From Auanema rhodensis (Eukaryota > Nematoda > Chromadorea > Rhabditida > Rhabditidae), in the NCBI GenBank assembly GCA_964057225.1, contig OZ059900.1:18925638-18989637 (forward strand): 64,000 nt of DNA, read 5' to 3'. Position numbers and translations under genes: made by a program. Numbering within the stretch: the stretch's first letter is position 1; each line of letters opens with the position of its first letter. The notes under the pieces were generated by a model. It had not been told where the DNA came from and made no database searches. It was given only the letters and a program-made list of their open reading frames with translations. Below, piece after piece: positions 50,201 through 63,300 of this stretch.

Positions 50201-51103
50201 ATTTCCTTAATTTTCTAATCCCTGTTTTTTTGTCGTGAAAGTGGAACTAGACGTTGTACGAACAATTTTGAGCTAAGTTTCATTGACATTGCATGAGTTT
50301 GAACACATGAAATCGTAAGTCAAAACCTTGTTTACAGCGAAATTTCCAAAAACTGGTTTTCCAGCATAATAAAATATTTCTCATGGGAAATACTGTGTTT
50401 TTGTTTTTTTCTAGTGTTCAGCATGTAAAATGCTTCATTTTAGTATGTAACACGCTGAAATTCGTTGCATTTGACGACTCATATGAACAAAAATCGATTT
50501 AACCAATATTAGCCATAAGGGGCGTGCCCTCAGAATATACTAATTTCCTTAATTTTCTAACCCCTGTTTTTTTGTCGTGAAAGTGGAACTAGACGTTGTA
50601 CGAACAATTTTGAGCTAGGTTTCATTGACATTGCATGAGTTTGAACACATGAAATCGTAAGTCAAAACCTTGTTTACAGCGAAATTTCCAAAAACTGGTT
50701 TTCCAGCATAATAAAATATTTCTCATGGGAAATACTGTGTTTTTGTATTTTTCTAGTGTTCAGCATGTAAAATGCTTCATTTTAGTATGTAACACGCTGA
50801 AATTCGTTGCATTTGACGACTCATATGAACAAAAATCGATTTAATCAATATTAGCCATAAGGGGCGTGCCCTCAGAATATGCTAATTTCCTTAATTTTCT
50901 AACCCCTGTTTTTTTGTCGTGAAAGTGGAACTAGACGTTGTACGAACAATTTTGAGCTAAGTTTCATTGACATTGCATGAGTTTGAACACATGAAATCGT
51001 AAGTCAAAACCTTGTTTACAGCGAAATTTCCAAAAACTGGTTTTCCAGCATAATAAAATATTTCTCATGGGAAATACTGTGTTTTTGTTTTTTTCTAGTG
51101 TTC
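47000..51103 (-). repeat. 12-monomer higher-order unit in the inverted arm, copy 1 (4104 bp)
   Basis: Markers GAACCAAAATCG (47407), GAAATATTGTG (47655), two successive GTCAAACCC plus CTAAGTTT pairs (48-49 kb), TTTTTCATGG (49351), GTCGTCAAAGTGG (near 49548) and GGGACGTGCC with TAATCCC (50177) each recur 4104 bp later. The match ends near 50270, where this copy has CTAAGTTT and then AACCAATATT (50503). That tail instead matches 57800-58030. The left edge is near 46990. Edges are approximate. Confidence 0.85.
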
Positions 51104-54100
51104 AGCATGTAAAATGCTTCATTTTAGTATGTAACACGCTGAAATTCGTTGCATTTGACGACTCATATGAACAAAAATCGATTTAATCAATATTAGCCAT
51201 AAGGGGCGTGCCCTCAGAATATGCTAATTTCCTTAATTTTCTAACCCTTGTTTTTTTGTCGTGAAAGTGGAACTAGACGTTGTACGAACAATTTTGAGCT
51301 AGGTTTCATTGACATTGCATGAGTTTGAACACATGAAATCGTAAGTCAAACCCTTGTTTACAGCGAAATTTCCAAAAACTGGTTTTCCAGCATAATAAAA
51401 TATTTCTCATGGGAAATACTGTGTTTTTGTATTTTTCTAGTGTTCAGCATGTAAAATGCTTCATTTTAGTATGTAACACGCTGAAATTCGTTGCATTTGA
51501 CGACTCATATGAACCAAAATCGATTTAATCAATATTAGCCATAAGGGGCGTGCCCTCAGAATATGCTAATTTCCTTAATTTTCTAACCCTTGTTTTTTTG
51601 TCGTGAAAGTGGAACTAGACGTTGTACGAACAATTTTGAGCTAGGTTTCATTGACATTGCATGAGTTTGAACACATGAAATCGTAAGTCAAAACCTTGTT
51701 TACAGCGAAATTTCCAAAAACTGGTTTTCCAGCATAATAAAATATTTCTCATGGGAAATATTGTGTTTTTGTATTTTTCTAGTGTTCAGCATGTAAAATG
51801 CTTCATTTTAGTATGTAACACGCTGAAATTCGTTGCATTTGACGACTCATATGAACAAAAATCGATTTAATCAATATTAGCCATAAGGGGCGTGCCCTCA
51901 GAATATGCTAATTTCCTTAATTTTCTAACCCCTGTTTTTTTGTCGTGAAAGTGGAACTAGACGTTGTACGAACAATTTTGAGCTAGGTTTCATTGACATT
52001 GCATGAGTTTGAACACATGAAATCGTAAGTCAAACCCTTGTTTACAGCGAAATTTCCAAAAACTGGTTTTCCAGCATAATAAAATATTTCTCATGGGAAA
52101 TACTGTGTTTTTGTATTTTTCTAGTGTTCAGCATGTAAAATGCTTCATTTTAGTATGTAACACGCTGAAATTCGTTGCATTTGACGACTCATATGAACAA
52201 AAATCGATTTAATCAATATTAGCCATAAGGGGCGTGCCCTCAGAATATGCTAATTTCCTTAATTTTCTAACCCCTGTTTTTTTGTCGTGAAAGTGGAACT
52301 AGACGTTGTACGAACAATTTTGAGCTAAGTTTCATTGACATTGCATGAGTTTGAACACATGAAATCGTAAGTCAAAACCTTGTTTACAGCGAAATTTCCA
52401 AAAACTGGTTTTCCAGCATAATAAAATATTTCTCATGGGAAATACTGTGTTTTTGTTTTTTTCTAGTGTTCAGCATGTAAAATGCTTCATTTTAGTATGT
52501 AACACGCTGAAATTCGTTGCATTTGACGACTCATATGAACAAAAATCGATTTAATCAATATTAGCCATAAGGGGCGTGCCCTCAGAATATGCTAATTTCC
52601 TTAATTTTCTAACCCCTGTTTTTTTGTCGTGAAAGTGGAACTAGACGTTGTACGAACAATTTTGAGCTAGGTTTCATTGACATTGCATGAGTTTGAACAC
52701 ATGAAATCGTAAGTCAAACCCTTGTTTACAGCGAAATTTCCAAAAACTGGTTTTCCAGCATAATAAAATATTTCTCATGGGAAATACTGTGTTTTTGTAT
52801 TTTTCTAGTGTTCAGCATGTAAAATGCTTCATTTTAGTATGTAACACGCTGAAATTCGTTGCATTTGACGACTCATATGAACAAAAATCGATTTAATCAA
52901 TATTAGCCATAAGGGGCGTGCCCTCAGAATATGCTAATTTCCTTAATTTTCTAACCCCTGTTTTTTTGTCGTGAAAGTGGAACTAGACGTTGTACGAACA
53001 ATTTTGAGCTAAGTTTCATTGACATTGCATGAGTTTGAACACATGAAATCGTAAGTCAAAACCTTGTTTACAGCGAAATTTCCAAAAACTGGTTTTCCAG
53101 CATAATAAAATATTTCTCATGGGAAATACTGTGTTTTTGTTTTTTTCTAGTGTTCAGCATGTAAAATGCTTCATTTTAGTATGTAACACGCTGAAATTCG
53201 TTGCATTTGACGACTCATATGAACAAAAATCGATTTAATCAATATTAGCCATAAGGGGCGTGCCCTCAGAATATACTAATTTCCTTAATTTTCTAACCCC
53301 TGTTTTTTTGTCGTGAAAGTGGAACTAGACGTTGTACGAACAATTTTGAGCTAGGTTTCATTGACATTGCATGAGTTTGAACACATGAAATCGTAAGTCA
53401 AAACCTTGTTTACAGCGAAATTTCCAAAAACTGGTTTTCCAGCATAATAAAATATTTTTCATGGGAAATACTGTGTTTTTGTATTTTTCTAGTGTTCAGC
53501 ATGTAAAATGCTTCATTTTAGTATGTAACACGCTGAAATTCGTTGCATTTGACGACTCATATGAACAAAAATCGATTTAATCAATATTAGCCATAAGGGG
53601 CGTGCCCTCAGAATATGCTAATTTCCTTAATTTTCTAACCCTTGTTTTTTTGTCGTCAAAGTGGAACTAGACGTTGTACGAACAATTTTGAGCTAGGTTT
53701 CATTGACATTGCATGAGTTTGAACACATGAAATCGTAAGTCAAAACCTTGTTTACAGCGAAATTTCCAAAAACTGGTTTTCCAGCATAATAAAATATTTC
53801 TCATGGGAAATACTGTGTTTTTGTATTTTTCTAGTGTTCAGCATGTAAAATGCTTCATTTTAGTATGTAACACGCTGAAATTCGTTGCATTTGACGACTC
53901 ATATGAACAAAAATCGATTTAATCAATATTAGCCATAAGGGGCGTGCCCTCAGAATATGCTAATTTCCTTAATTTTCTAACCCCTGTTTTTTTGTCGTGA
54001 AAGTGGAACTAGACGTTGTACGAACAATTTTGAGCTAAGTTTCATTGACATTGCATGAGTTTGAACACATGAAATCGTAAGTCAAAACCTTGTTTACAGC

Positions 54101-55207
54101 GAAATTTCCAAAAACTGGTTTTCCAGCATAATAAAATATTTCTCATGGGAAATACTGTGTTTTTGTTTTTTTCTAGTGTTCAGCATGTAAAATGCTTCAT
54201 TTTAGTATGTAACACGCTGAAATTCGTTGCATTTGACGACTCATATGAACAAAAATCGATTTAATCAATATTAGCCATAAGGGACGTGCCCTCAGAATAT
54301 ACTAATTTCCTTAATTTTCTAATCCCTGTTTTTTTGTCGTGAAAGTGGAACTAGACGTTGTACGAACAATTTTGAGCTAGGTTTCATTGACATTGCATGA
54401 GTTTGAACACATGAAATCGTAAGTCAAAACCTTGTTTACAGCGAAATTTCCAAAAACTGGTTTTCCAGCATAATAAAATATTTCTCATGGGAAATACTGT
54501 GTTTTTGTATTTTTCTAGTGTTCAGCATGTAAAATGCTTCATTTTAGTATGTAACACGCTGAAATTCGTTGCATTTGACGACTCATATGAACAAAAATCG
54601 ATTTAATCAATATTAGCCATAAGGGGCGTGCCCTCAGAATATGCTAATTTCCTTAATTTTCTAACCCCTGTTTTTTTGTCGTGAAAGTGGAACTAGACGT
54701 TGTACGAACAATTTTGAGCTAGGTTTCATTGACATTGCATGAGTTTGAACACATGAAATCGTAAGTCAAAACCTTGTTTACAGCGAAATTTCCAAAAACT
54801 GGTTTTCCAGCATAATAAAATATTTCTCATGGGAAATACTGTGTTTTTGTATTTTTCTAGTGTTCAGCATGTAAAATGCTTCATTTTAGTATGTAACACG
54901 CTGAAATTCGTTGCATTTGACGACTCATATGAACAAAAATCGATTTAATCAATATTAGCCATAAGGGGCGTGCCCTCAGAATATGCTAATTTCCTTAATT
55001 TTCTAACCCTTGTTTTTTTGTCGTGAAAGTGGAACTAGACGTTGTACAAACAATTTTGAGCTAGGTTTCATTGACATTGCATGAGTTTGAACACATGAAA
55101 TCGTAAGTCAAAACCTTGTTTACAGCGAAATTTCCAAAAACTGGTTTTCCAGCATGATAAAATATTTCTCATGGGAAATACTGTGTTTTTGTATTTTTCT
55201 AGTGTTC
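51104..55207 (-). repeat. 12-monomer higher-order unit in the inverted arm, copy 2
   Basis: Repeats copy 1 markers at 51511, 51759, 53455, near 53652 and 54281, all at exactly +4104. After about 54374 it diverges: CTAGGTTT and AATCAATATT replace CTAAGTTT and AACCAATATT. From there it leads into monomers with GTACAAACA and AGCATGATAAAA that belong to a second duplication. Confidence 0.85.
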
Positions 55208-56235
55208 AGCATGTGAAATGCTTCATTTTAGTATGTAACACGCTGAAATTCGTTGCATTTGACGACTCATATGAACAAAAATCGATTTAATCAATATTAG
55301 CCATAAGGGGCGTGCCCTCAGAATATACTAATTTCCTTAATTTTCTAACCCCTGTTTTTTTTGTCGTGAAAGTGGAACTAGACGTTGTACAAACAATTTT
55401 GAGCTAGGTTTCATTGACATTGCATGAGTTTGAACACATGAAATCGTAAGTCAAAACCTTGTTTACAGCGAAATTTCCAAAAACTGGTTTTCCAGCATAA
55501 TAAAATATTTCTCATGGGAAATACTGTGTTTTTGTATTTTTCTAGTGTTCAGCATGTAAAATGCTTCATTTTAGTATGTAACACGCTGAAATTCGTTGCA
55601 TTTGACGACTCATATGAACAAAAATCGATTTAATCAATATTAGCCATAAGGGGCGTGCCCTCAGAATATACTAATTTCCTTAATTTTCTAACCCCTGTTT
55701 TTTTGTCGTGAAAGTGGAACTAGACGTTGTACGAACAATTTTGAGCTAAGTTTCATTGACATTGCATGAGTTTGAACACATGAAATCGTAAGTCAAAACC
55801 TTGTTTACAGCGAAATTTCCAAAAACTGGTTTTCCAGCATAATAAAATATTTCTCATGGGAAATACTGTGTTTTTGTTTTTTTCTAGTGTTCAGCATGTA
55901 AAATGCTTCATTTTAGTATGTAACACGCAGAAATTCGTTGCATTTGACGACTCATATGAACAAAAATCGATTTAATCATTATTAGCCATAAGGGGCGTGC
56001 CCTCAGAATATGCTAATTTCCTTAATTTTCTAACCCCTGTTTTTTTGTCGTGAAAGTGGAACTAGACGTTGTACAAACAATTTTGAGCTAGGTTTCATTG
56101 ACATTGCATGAGTTTGAACACATGAAATCGTAAGTCAAAACCTTGTTTACAGCGAAATTTCCAAAAACTGGTTTTCCAGCATGATAAAATATTTCTCATG
56201 GGAAATACTGTGTTTTTGTATTTTTCTAGTGTTCA
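54600..56235 (-). repeat. AGCATGATAAAA block, copy 1
   Basis: Contains GTACAAACA (55045, 55388, 56073), AGCATGATAAAA (55151, 56178), CATGTGAAATG, a T8 tract at 55355-55362, CGCAGAAATT (55926) and AATCATTATTAG. The same series is at 58705-60340, offset 4105 bp (12 monomers plus the extra base of a T8 tract). The match fails at about 56235, where this copy has CATGTGAAATGCTTC and the other has CATGTAAAATGTTTC. Confidence 0.82.
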
Positions 56236-58704
56236 GCATGTGAAATGCTTCATTTTAGTATGTAACACGCTGAAATTCGTTGCATTTGACGACTCATATG
56301 AACAAAAATCGATTTAATCAATATTAGCCATAAGGGGCGTGCCCTCAGAATATGCTAATTTCCTTAATTTTCTAACCCCTGTTTTTTTGTCGTGAAAGTG
56401 GAACTAGACGTTGTACGAACAATTTTGAGCTAGGTTTCATTGACATTGCATGAGTTTGAACACATGAAATCGTAAGTCAAACCCTTGTTTACAGCGAAAT
56501 TTCCAAAAACTGGTTTTCCAGCATAATAAAATATTTCTCATGGGAAATACTGTGTTTTTGTATTTTTCTAGTGTTCAGCATGTAAAATGCTTCATTTTAG
56601 TATGTAACACGCTGAAATTCGTTGCATTTGACGACTCATATGAACAAAAATCGATTTAATCAATATTAGCCATAAGGGGCGTGCCCTCAGAATATGCTAA
56701 TTTCCTTAATTTTCTAACCCCTGTTTTTTTGTCGTGAAAGTGGAACTAGACGTTGTACGAACAATTTTGAGCTAAGTTTCATTGACATTGCATGAGTTTG
56801 AACACATGAAATCGTAAGTCAAAACCTTGTTTACAGCGAAATTTCCAAAAACTGGTTTTCCAGCATAATAAAATATTTCTCATGGGAAATACTGTGTTTT
56901 TGTTTTTTTCTAGTGTTCAGCATGTAAAATGCTTCATTTTAGTATGTAACACGCTGAAATTCGTTGCATTTGACGACTCATATGAACAAAAATCGATTTA
57001 ATCAATATTAGCCATAAGGGGCGTGCCCTCAGAATATACTAATTTCCTTAATTTTCTAACCCCTGTTTTTTTGTCGTGAAAGTGGAACTAGACGTTGTAC
57101 GAACAATTTTGAGCTAGGTTTCATTGACATTGCATGAGTTTGAACACATGAAATCGTAAGTCAAAACCTTGTTTACAGCGAAATTTCCAAAAACTGGTTT
57201 TCCAGCATAATAAAATATTTTTCATGGGAAATACTGTGTTTTTGTATTTTTCTAGTGTTCAGCATGTAAAATGCTTCATTTTAGTATGTAACACGCTGAA
57301 ATTCGTTGCATTTGACGACTCATATGAACAAAAATCGATTTAATCAATATTAGCCATAAGGGGCGTGCCCTCAGAATATGCTAATTTCCTTAATTTTCTA
57401 ACCCCTGTTTTTTTGTCGTGAAAGTGGAACTAGACGTTGTACGAACAATTTTGAGCTAAGTTTCATTGACATTGCATGAGTTTGAACACATGAAATCGTA
57501 AGTCAAAACCTTGTTTACAGCGAAATTTCCAAAAACTGGTTTTCCAGCATAATAAAATATTTCTCATGGGAAATACTGTGTTTTTGTTTTTTTCTAGTGT
57601 TCAGCATGTAAAATGCTTCATTTTAGTATGTAACACGCTGAAATTCGTTGCATTTGACGACTCATATGAACAAAAATCGATTTAATCAATATTAGCCATA
57701 AGGGACGTGCCCTCAGAATATACTAATTTCCTTAATTTTCTAATCCCTGTTTTTTTGTCGTGAAAGTGGAACTAGACGTTGTACGAACAATTTTGAGCTA
57801 AGTTTCATTGACATTGCATGAGTTTGAACACATGAAATCGTAAGTCAAAACCTTGTTTACAGCGAAATTTCCAAAAACTGGTTTTCCAGCATAATAAAAT
57901 ATTTCTCATGGGAAATACTGTGTTTTTGTTTTTTTCTAGTGTTCAGCATGTAAAATGCTTCATTTTAGTATGTAACACGCTGAAATTCGTTGCATTTGAC
58001 GACTCATATGAACAAAAATCGATTTAACCAATATTAGCCATAAGGGGCGTGCCCTCAGAATATACTAATTTCCTTAATTTTCTAACCCCTGTTTTTTTGT
58101 CGTGAAAGTGGAACTAGACGTTGTACGAACAATTTTGAGCTAGGTTTCATTGACATTGCATGAGTTTGAACACATGAAATCGTAAGTCAAAACCTTGTTT
58201 ACAGCGAAATTTCCAAAAACTGGTTTTCCAGCATAATAAAATATTTCTCATGGGAAATACTGTGTTTTTGTATTTTTCTAGTGTTCAGCATGTAAAATGC
58301 TTCATTTTAGTATGTAACACGCTGAAATTCGTTGCATTTGACGACTCACATGAACCAAAATCGATTTAATCAATATTAGCCATAAGGGGCGTGCCCTCAG
58401 AATATGCTAATTTCCTTAATTTTCTAACCCTTGTTTTTTTGTCGTGAAAGTGGAACTAGACGTTGTACGAACAATTTTGAGCTAGGTTTCATTGACATTG
58501 CATGAGTTTGAACACATGAAATCGTAAGTCAAAACCTTGTTTACAGCGAAATTTCCAAAAACTGGTTTTCCAGCATAATAAAATATTTCTCATGGGAAAT
58601 ACTGTGTTTTTGTATTTTTCTAGTGTTCAGCATGTAAAATGCTTCATTTTAGTATGTAACACGCTGAAATTCGTTGCATTTGACGACTCATATGAACAAA
58701 AATC
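56236..58704 (-). repeat. Inverted satellite segment, shortened third relative of the 12-monomer unit
   Basis: GTCAAACCC (near 56478), CTAAGTTT with TTTGTTTTTTT, GAATATACTAAT (near 57031), TTTTTCATGG (near 57218), GGGACGTGCC/TAATCCC (57702) and AACCAATATT (near 58025) follow the order of 48.6-50.8 kb. The monomers with GTCGTCAAAGTGG are absent here. A private ACTCACATGAACC (for ACTCATATGAAC) is near 58345. This fits an older copy that lost monomers. Confidence 0.75.
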
Positions 58705-60340
58705 GATTTAATCAATATTAGCCATAAGGGGCGTGCCCTCAGAATATGCTAATTTCCTTAATTTTCTAACCCCTGTTTTTTTGTCGTGAAAGTGGAACTA
58801 GACGTTGTACGAACAATTTTGAGCTAGGTTTCATTGACATTGCATGAGTTTGAACACATGAAATCGTAAGTCAAAACCTTGTTTACAGCGAAATTTCCAA
58901 AAACTGGTTTTCCAGCATAATAAAATATTTCTCATGGGAAATACTGTGTTTTTGTATTTTTCTAGTGTTCAGCATGTAAAATGCTTCATTTTAGTATGTA
59001 ACACGCTGAAATTCGTTGCATTTGACGACTCATATGAACAAAAATCGATTTAATCAATATTAGCCATAAGGGGCGTGCCCTCAGAATATGCTAATTTCCT
59101 TAATTTTCTAACCCTTGTTTTTTTGTCGTGAAAGTGGAACTAGACGTTGTACAAACAATTTTGAGCTAGGTTTCATTGACATTGCATGAGTTTGAACACA
59201 TGAAATCGTAAGTCAAAACCTTGTTTACAGCGAAATTTCCAAAAACTGGTTTTCCAGCATGATAAAATATTTCTCATGGGAAATACTGTGTTTTTGTATT
59301 TTTCTAGTGTTCAGCATGTGAAATGCTTCATTTTAGTATGTAACACGCTGAAATTCGTTGCATTTGACGACTCATATGAACAAAAATCGATTTAATCAAT
59401 ATTAGCCATAAGGGGCGTGCCCTCAGAATATACTAATTTCCTTAATTTTCTAACCCCTGTTTTTTTTGTCGTGAAAGTGGAACTAGACGTTGTACAAACA
59501 ATTTTGAGCTAGGTTTCATTGACATTGCATGAGTTTGAACACATGAAATCGTAAGTCAAAACCTTGTTTACAGCGAAATTTCCAAAAACTGGTTTTCCAG
59601 CATAATAAATTATTTCTCATGGGAAATACTGTGTTTTTGTATTTTTCTAGTGTTCAGCATGTAAAATGCTTCATTTTAGTATGTAACACGCTGAAATTCG
59701 TTGCATTTGACGACTCATATGAACAAAAATCGATTTAATCAATATTAGCCATAAGGGGCGTGCCCTCAGAATATACTAATTTCCTTAATTTTCTAACCCC
59801 TGTTTTTTTGTCGTGAAAGTGGAACTAGACGTTGTACGAACAATTTTGAGCTAAGTTTCATTGACATTGCATGAGTTTGAACACATGAAATCGTAAGTCA
59901 AAACCTTGTTTACAGCGAAATTTCCAAAAACTGGTTTTCCAGCATAATAAAATATTTCTCATGGGAAATACTGTGTTTTTGTTTTTTTCTAGTGTTCAGC
60001 ATGTAAAATGCTTCATTTTAGTATGTAACACGCAGAAATTCGTTGCATTTGACGACTCATATGAACAAAAATCGATTTAATCATTATTAGCCATAAGGGG
60101 CGTGCCCTCAGAATATGCTAATTTCCTTAATTTTCTAACCCCTGTTTTTTTGTCGTGAAAGTGGAACTAGACGTTGTACAAACAATTTTGAGCTAGGTTT
60201 CATTGACATTGCATGAGTTTGAACACATGAAATCGTAAGTCAAAACCTTGTTTACAGCGAAATTTCCAAAAACTGGTTTTCCAGCATGATAAAATATTTC
60301 TCATGGGAAATACTGTGTTTTTGTATTTTTCTAGTGTTCA
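58705..60340 (-). repeat. AGCATGATAAAA block, copy 2
   Basis: Repeats the block at 54600-56235 with offset 4105: AGCATGATAAAA at 59256 and 60286, T8 tract near 59460, CGCAGAAATT at 60031 and AATCATTATTAG near 60080. A private AATAAATTATTT (for AATAAAATATTT) is near 59605. Confidence 0.82.
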
Positions 60341-63300
60341 GCATGTAAAATGTTTCATTTTAGTATGTAACACGCTGAAATTCGTTGCATTTGACGACTC
60401 ATATGAACAAAAATCGATTTAATCAATATTAGCCATAAGGGGCGTGCCCTCAGAATATACTAATTTCCTTAATTTTCTAACCCCTGTTTTTTTTGTCGTG
60501 AAAGTGGAACTAGACGTTGTACAAACAATTTTGAGCTAGGTTTCATTGACATTGCATGAGTTTGAACACATGAAATCGTAAGTCAAAACCTTGTTTACAG
60601 CGAAATTTCCAAAAACTGGTTTTCCAGCATAATAAAATATTTCTCATGGGAAATACTGTGTTTTTGTATTTTTCTAGTGTTCAGCATGTAAAATGCTTCA
60701 TTTTAGTATGTAACACGCTGAAATTCGTTGCATTTGACGACTCATATGAACAAAAATCGATTTAATCAATATTAGCCATAAGGGGCGTGCCCTCAGAATA
60801 TGCTAATTTCCTTAATTTTCTAACCCCTGTTTTTTTGTCGTGAAAGTGGAACTAGACGTTGTACGAACAATTTTGAGCTAGGTTTCATTGACATTGCATG
60901 AGTTTGAACACATGAAATCGTAAGTCAAAACCTTGTTTACAGCGAAATTTCCAAAAACTGGTTTTCCAGCATAATAAAATATTTCTCATGGGAAATACTG
61001 TGTTTTTGTATTTTTCTAGTGTTCAGCATGTAAAATGCTTCATTTTAGTATGTAACACGCTGAAATTCGTTGCATTTGACGACTCATATGAACAAAAATC
61101 GATTTAATCAATATTAGCCATAAGGGGCGTGCCCTCAGAATATGCTAATTTCCTTAATTTTCTAACCCCTGTTTTTTTTGTCGTGAAAGTGGAACTAGAC
61201 GTTGTACGAACAATTTTGAGCTAAGTTTCATTGACATTGCATGAGTTTGAACACATGAAATCGTAAGTCAAAACCTTGTTTACAGCGAAATTTCCAAAAA
61301 CTGGTTTTCCAGCATAATAAAATATTTCTCATGGGAAATACTGTGTTTTTGTTTTTTTTTAGTGTTCAGCATGTAAAATGCTTCATTTTAGTATGTAACA
61401 CGCAGAAATTCGTTGCATTTGACGACTCATATGAACAAAAATCGATTTAATCATTATTAGCCATAAGGGGCGTGCCCTCAGAATATGCTAATTTCCTTAA
61501 TTTTCTAACCCCTGTTTTTTTGTCGTGAAAGTGGAACTAGACGTTGTACGAACAATTTTGAGCTAGGTTTCATTGACATTGCATGAGTTTGAACACATGA
61601 AATCGTAAGTCAAAACCTTGTTTACAGCGAAATTTCCAAAAACTGGTTTTCCAGCATAATAAAATATTTCTCATGGGAAATACTGTGTTTTTGTATTTTT
61701 CTAGTGTTCAGCATGTAAAATGTTTCATTTTAGTATGTAACACGCTGAAATTCGTTGCATTTGACGACTCATATGAACAAAAATCGATTTAATCATTATT
61801 AGCCATAAGGAGCGTGCCCTCAGAATATGCTAATTTCCTTAATTTTCTAACCCCTGTTTTTTTGTCGTGAAAGTGGAACTAGACGTTGTACGAACAATTT
61901 TGAGCTAGGTTTCATTGACATTGCATGAATTTGAACACATGAAATCGTAAGTCAAAACCTTGTTTACAGCGAAATTTCCAAAAACTGGTTTTCCAGCATA
62001 ATAAAATATTTCTCATGGGAAATACTGTGTTTTTGTATTTTTCTAGTGTTCAGCATGTAAAATGCTTCATTTTAGTATGTAACACGCTGAAATTCGTTGC
62101 ATTTGACGACTCATATGAACAAAAATCGATTTAATCAATATTAGCCATAAGGGGCGTGCCCTCAGAATATGCTAATTTCCTTAATTTTCTAACCCCTGTT
62201 TTTTTGTCGTGAAAGTGGAACTAGACGTTGTACGAACAATTTTGAGCTAAGTTTCATTGACATTGCATGAGTTTGAACACATGAAATCGTAAGTCAAAAC
62301 CTTGTTTACAGCGAAATTTCCAAAAACTGGTTTTCCAGCATAATAAAATATTTCTCATGGGAAATACTGTGTTTTTGTTTTTTTCTAGTGTTCAGCATGT
62401 AAAATGCTTCATTTTAGTATGTAACACGCAGAAATTCGTTGCATTTGACGACTCATATGAACAAAAATCGATTTAATCATTATTAGCCATAAGGGGCGTG
62501 CCCTCAGAATATGCTAATTTCCTTAATTTTCTAACCCCTGTTTTTTTGTCGTGAAAGTGGAACTAGACGTTGTACGAACAATTTTGAGCTAGGTTTCATT
62601 GACATTGCATGAGTTTGAACACATGAAATCGTAAGTCAAAACCTTGTTTACAGCGAAATTTCCAAAAACTGGTTTTCCAGCATAATAAAATATTTCTCAT
62701 GGGAAATACTGTGTTTTTGTATTTTTCTAGTGTTCAGCATGTAAAATGTTTCATTTTAGTATGTAACACGCTGAAATTCGTTGCATTTGACGACTCATAT
62801 GAACAAAAATCGATTTAATCAATATTAGCCATAAGGGGCGTGCCCTCAGAATATGCTAATTTCCTTAATTTTCTAACCCCTGTTTTTTTGTCGTGAAAGT
62901 GGAACTAGACGTTGTACGAACAATTTTGAGCTAGGTTTCATTGACATTGCATGAGTTTGAACACATGAAATCGTAAGTCAAAACCTTGTTTACAGCGAAA
63001 TTTCCAAAAACTGGTTTTCCAGCATAATAAAATATTTCTCATGGGAAATACTGTGTTTTTGTATTTTTCTAGTGTTCAGCATGTAAAATGCTTCATTTTA
63101 GTATGTAACACGCTGAAATTCGTTGCATTTGACGACTCATATGAACAAAAATCGATTTAATCAATATTAGCCATAAGGGGCGTGCCCTCAGAATATGCTA
63201 ATTTCCTTAATTTTCTAACCCCTGTTTTTTTGTCGTGAAAGTGGAACTAGACGTTGTACGAACAATTTTGAGCTAGGTTTCATTGACATTGCATGAGTTT

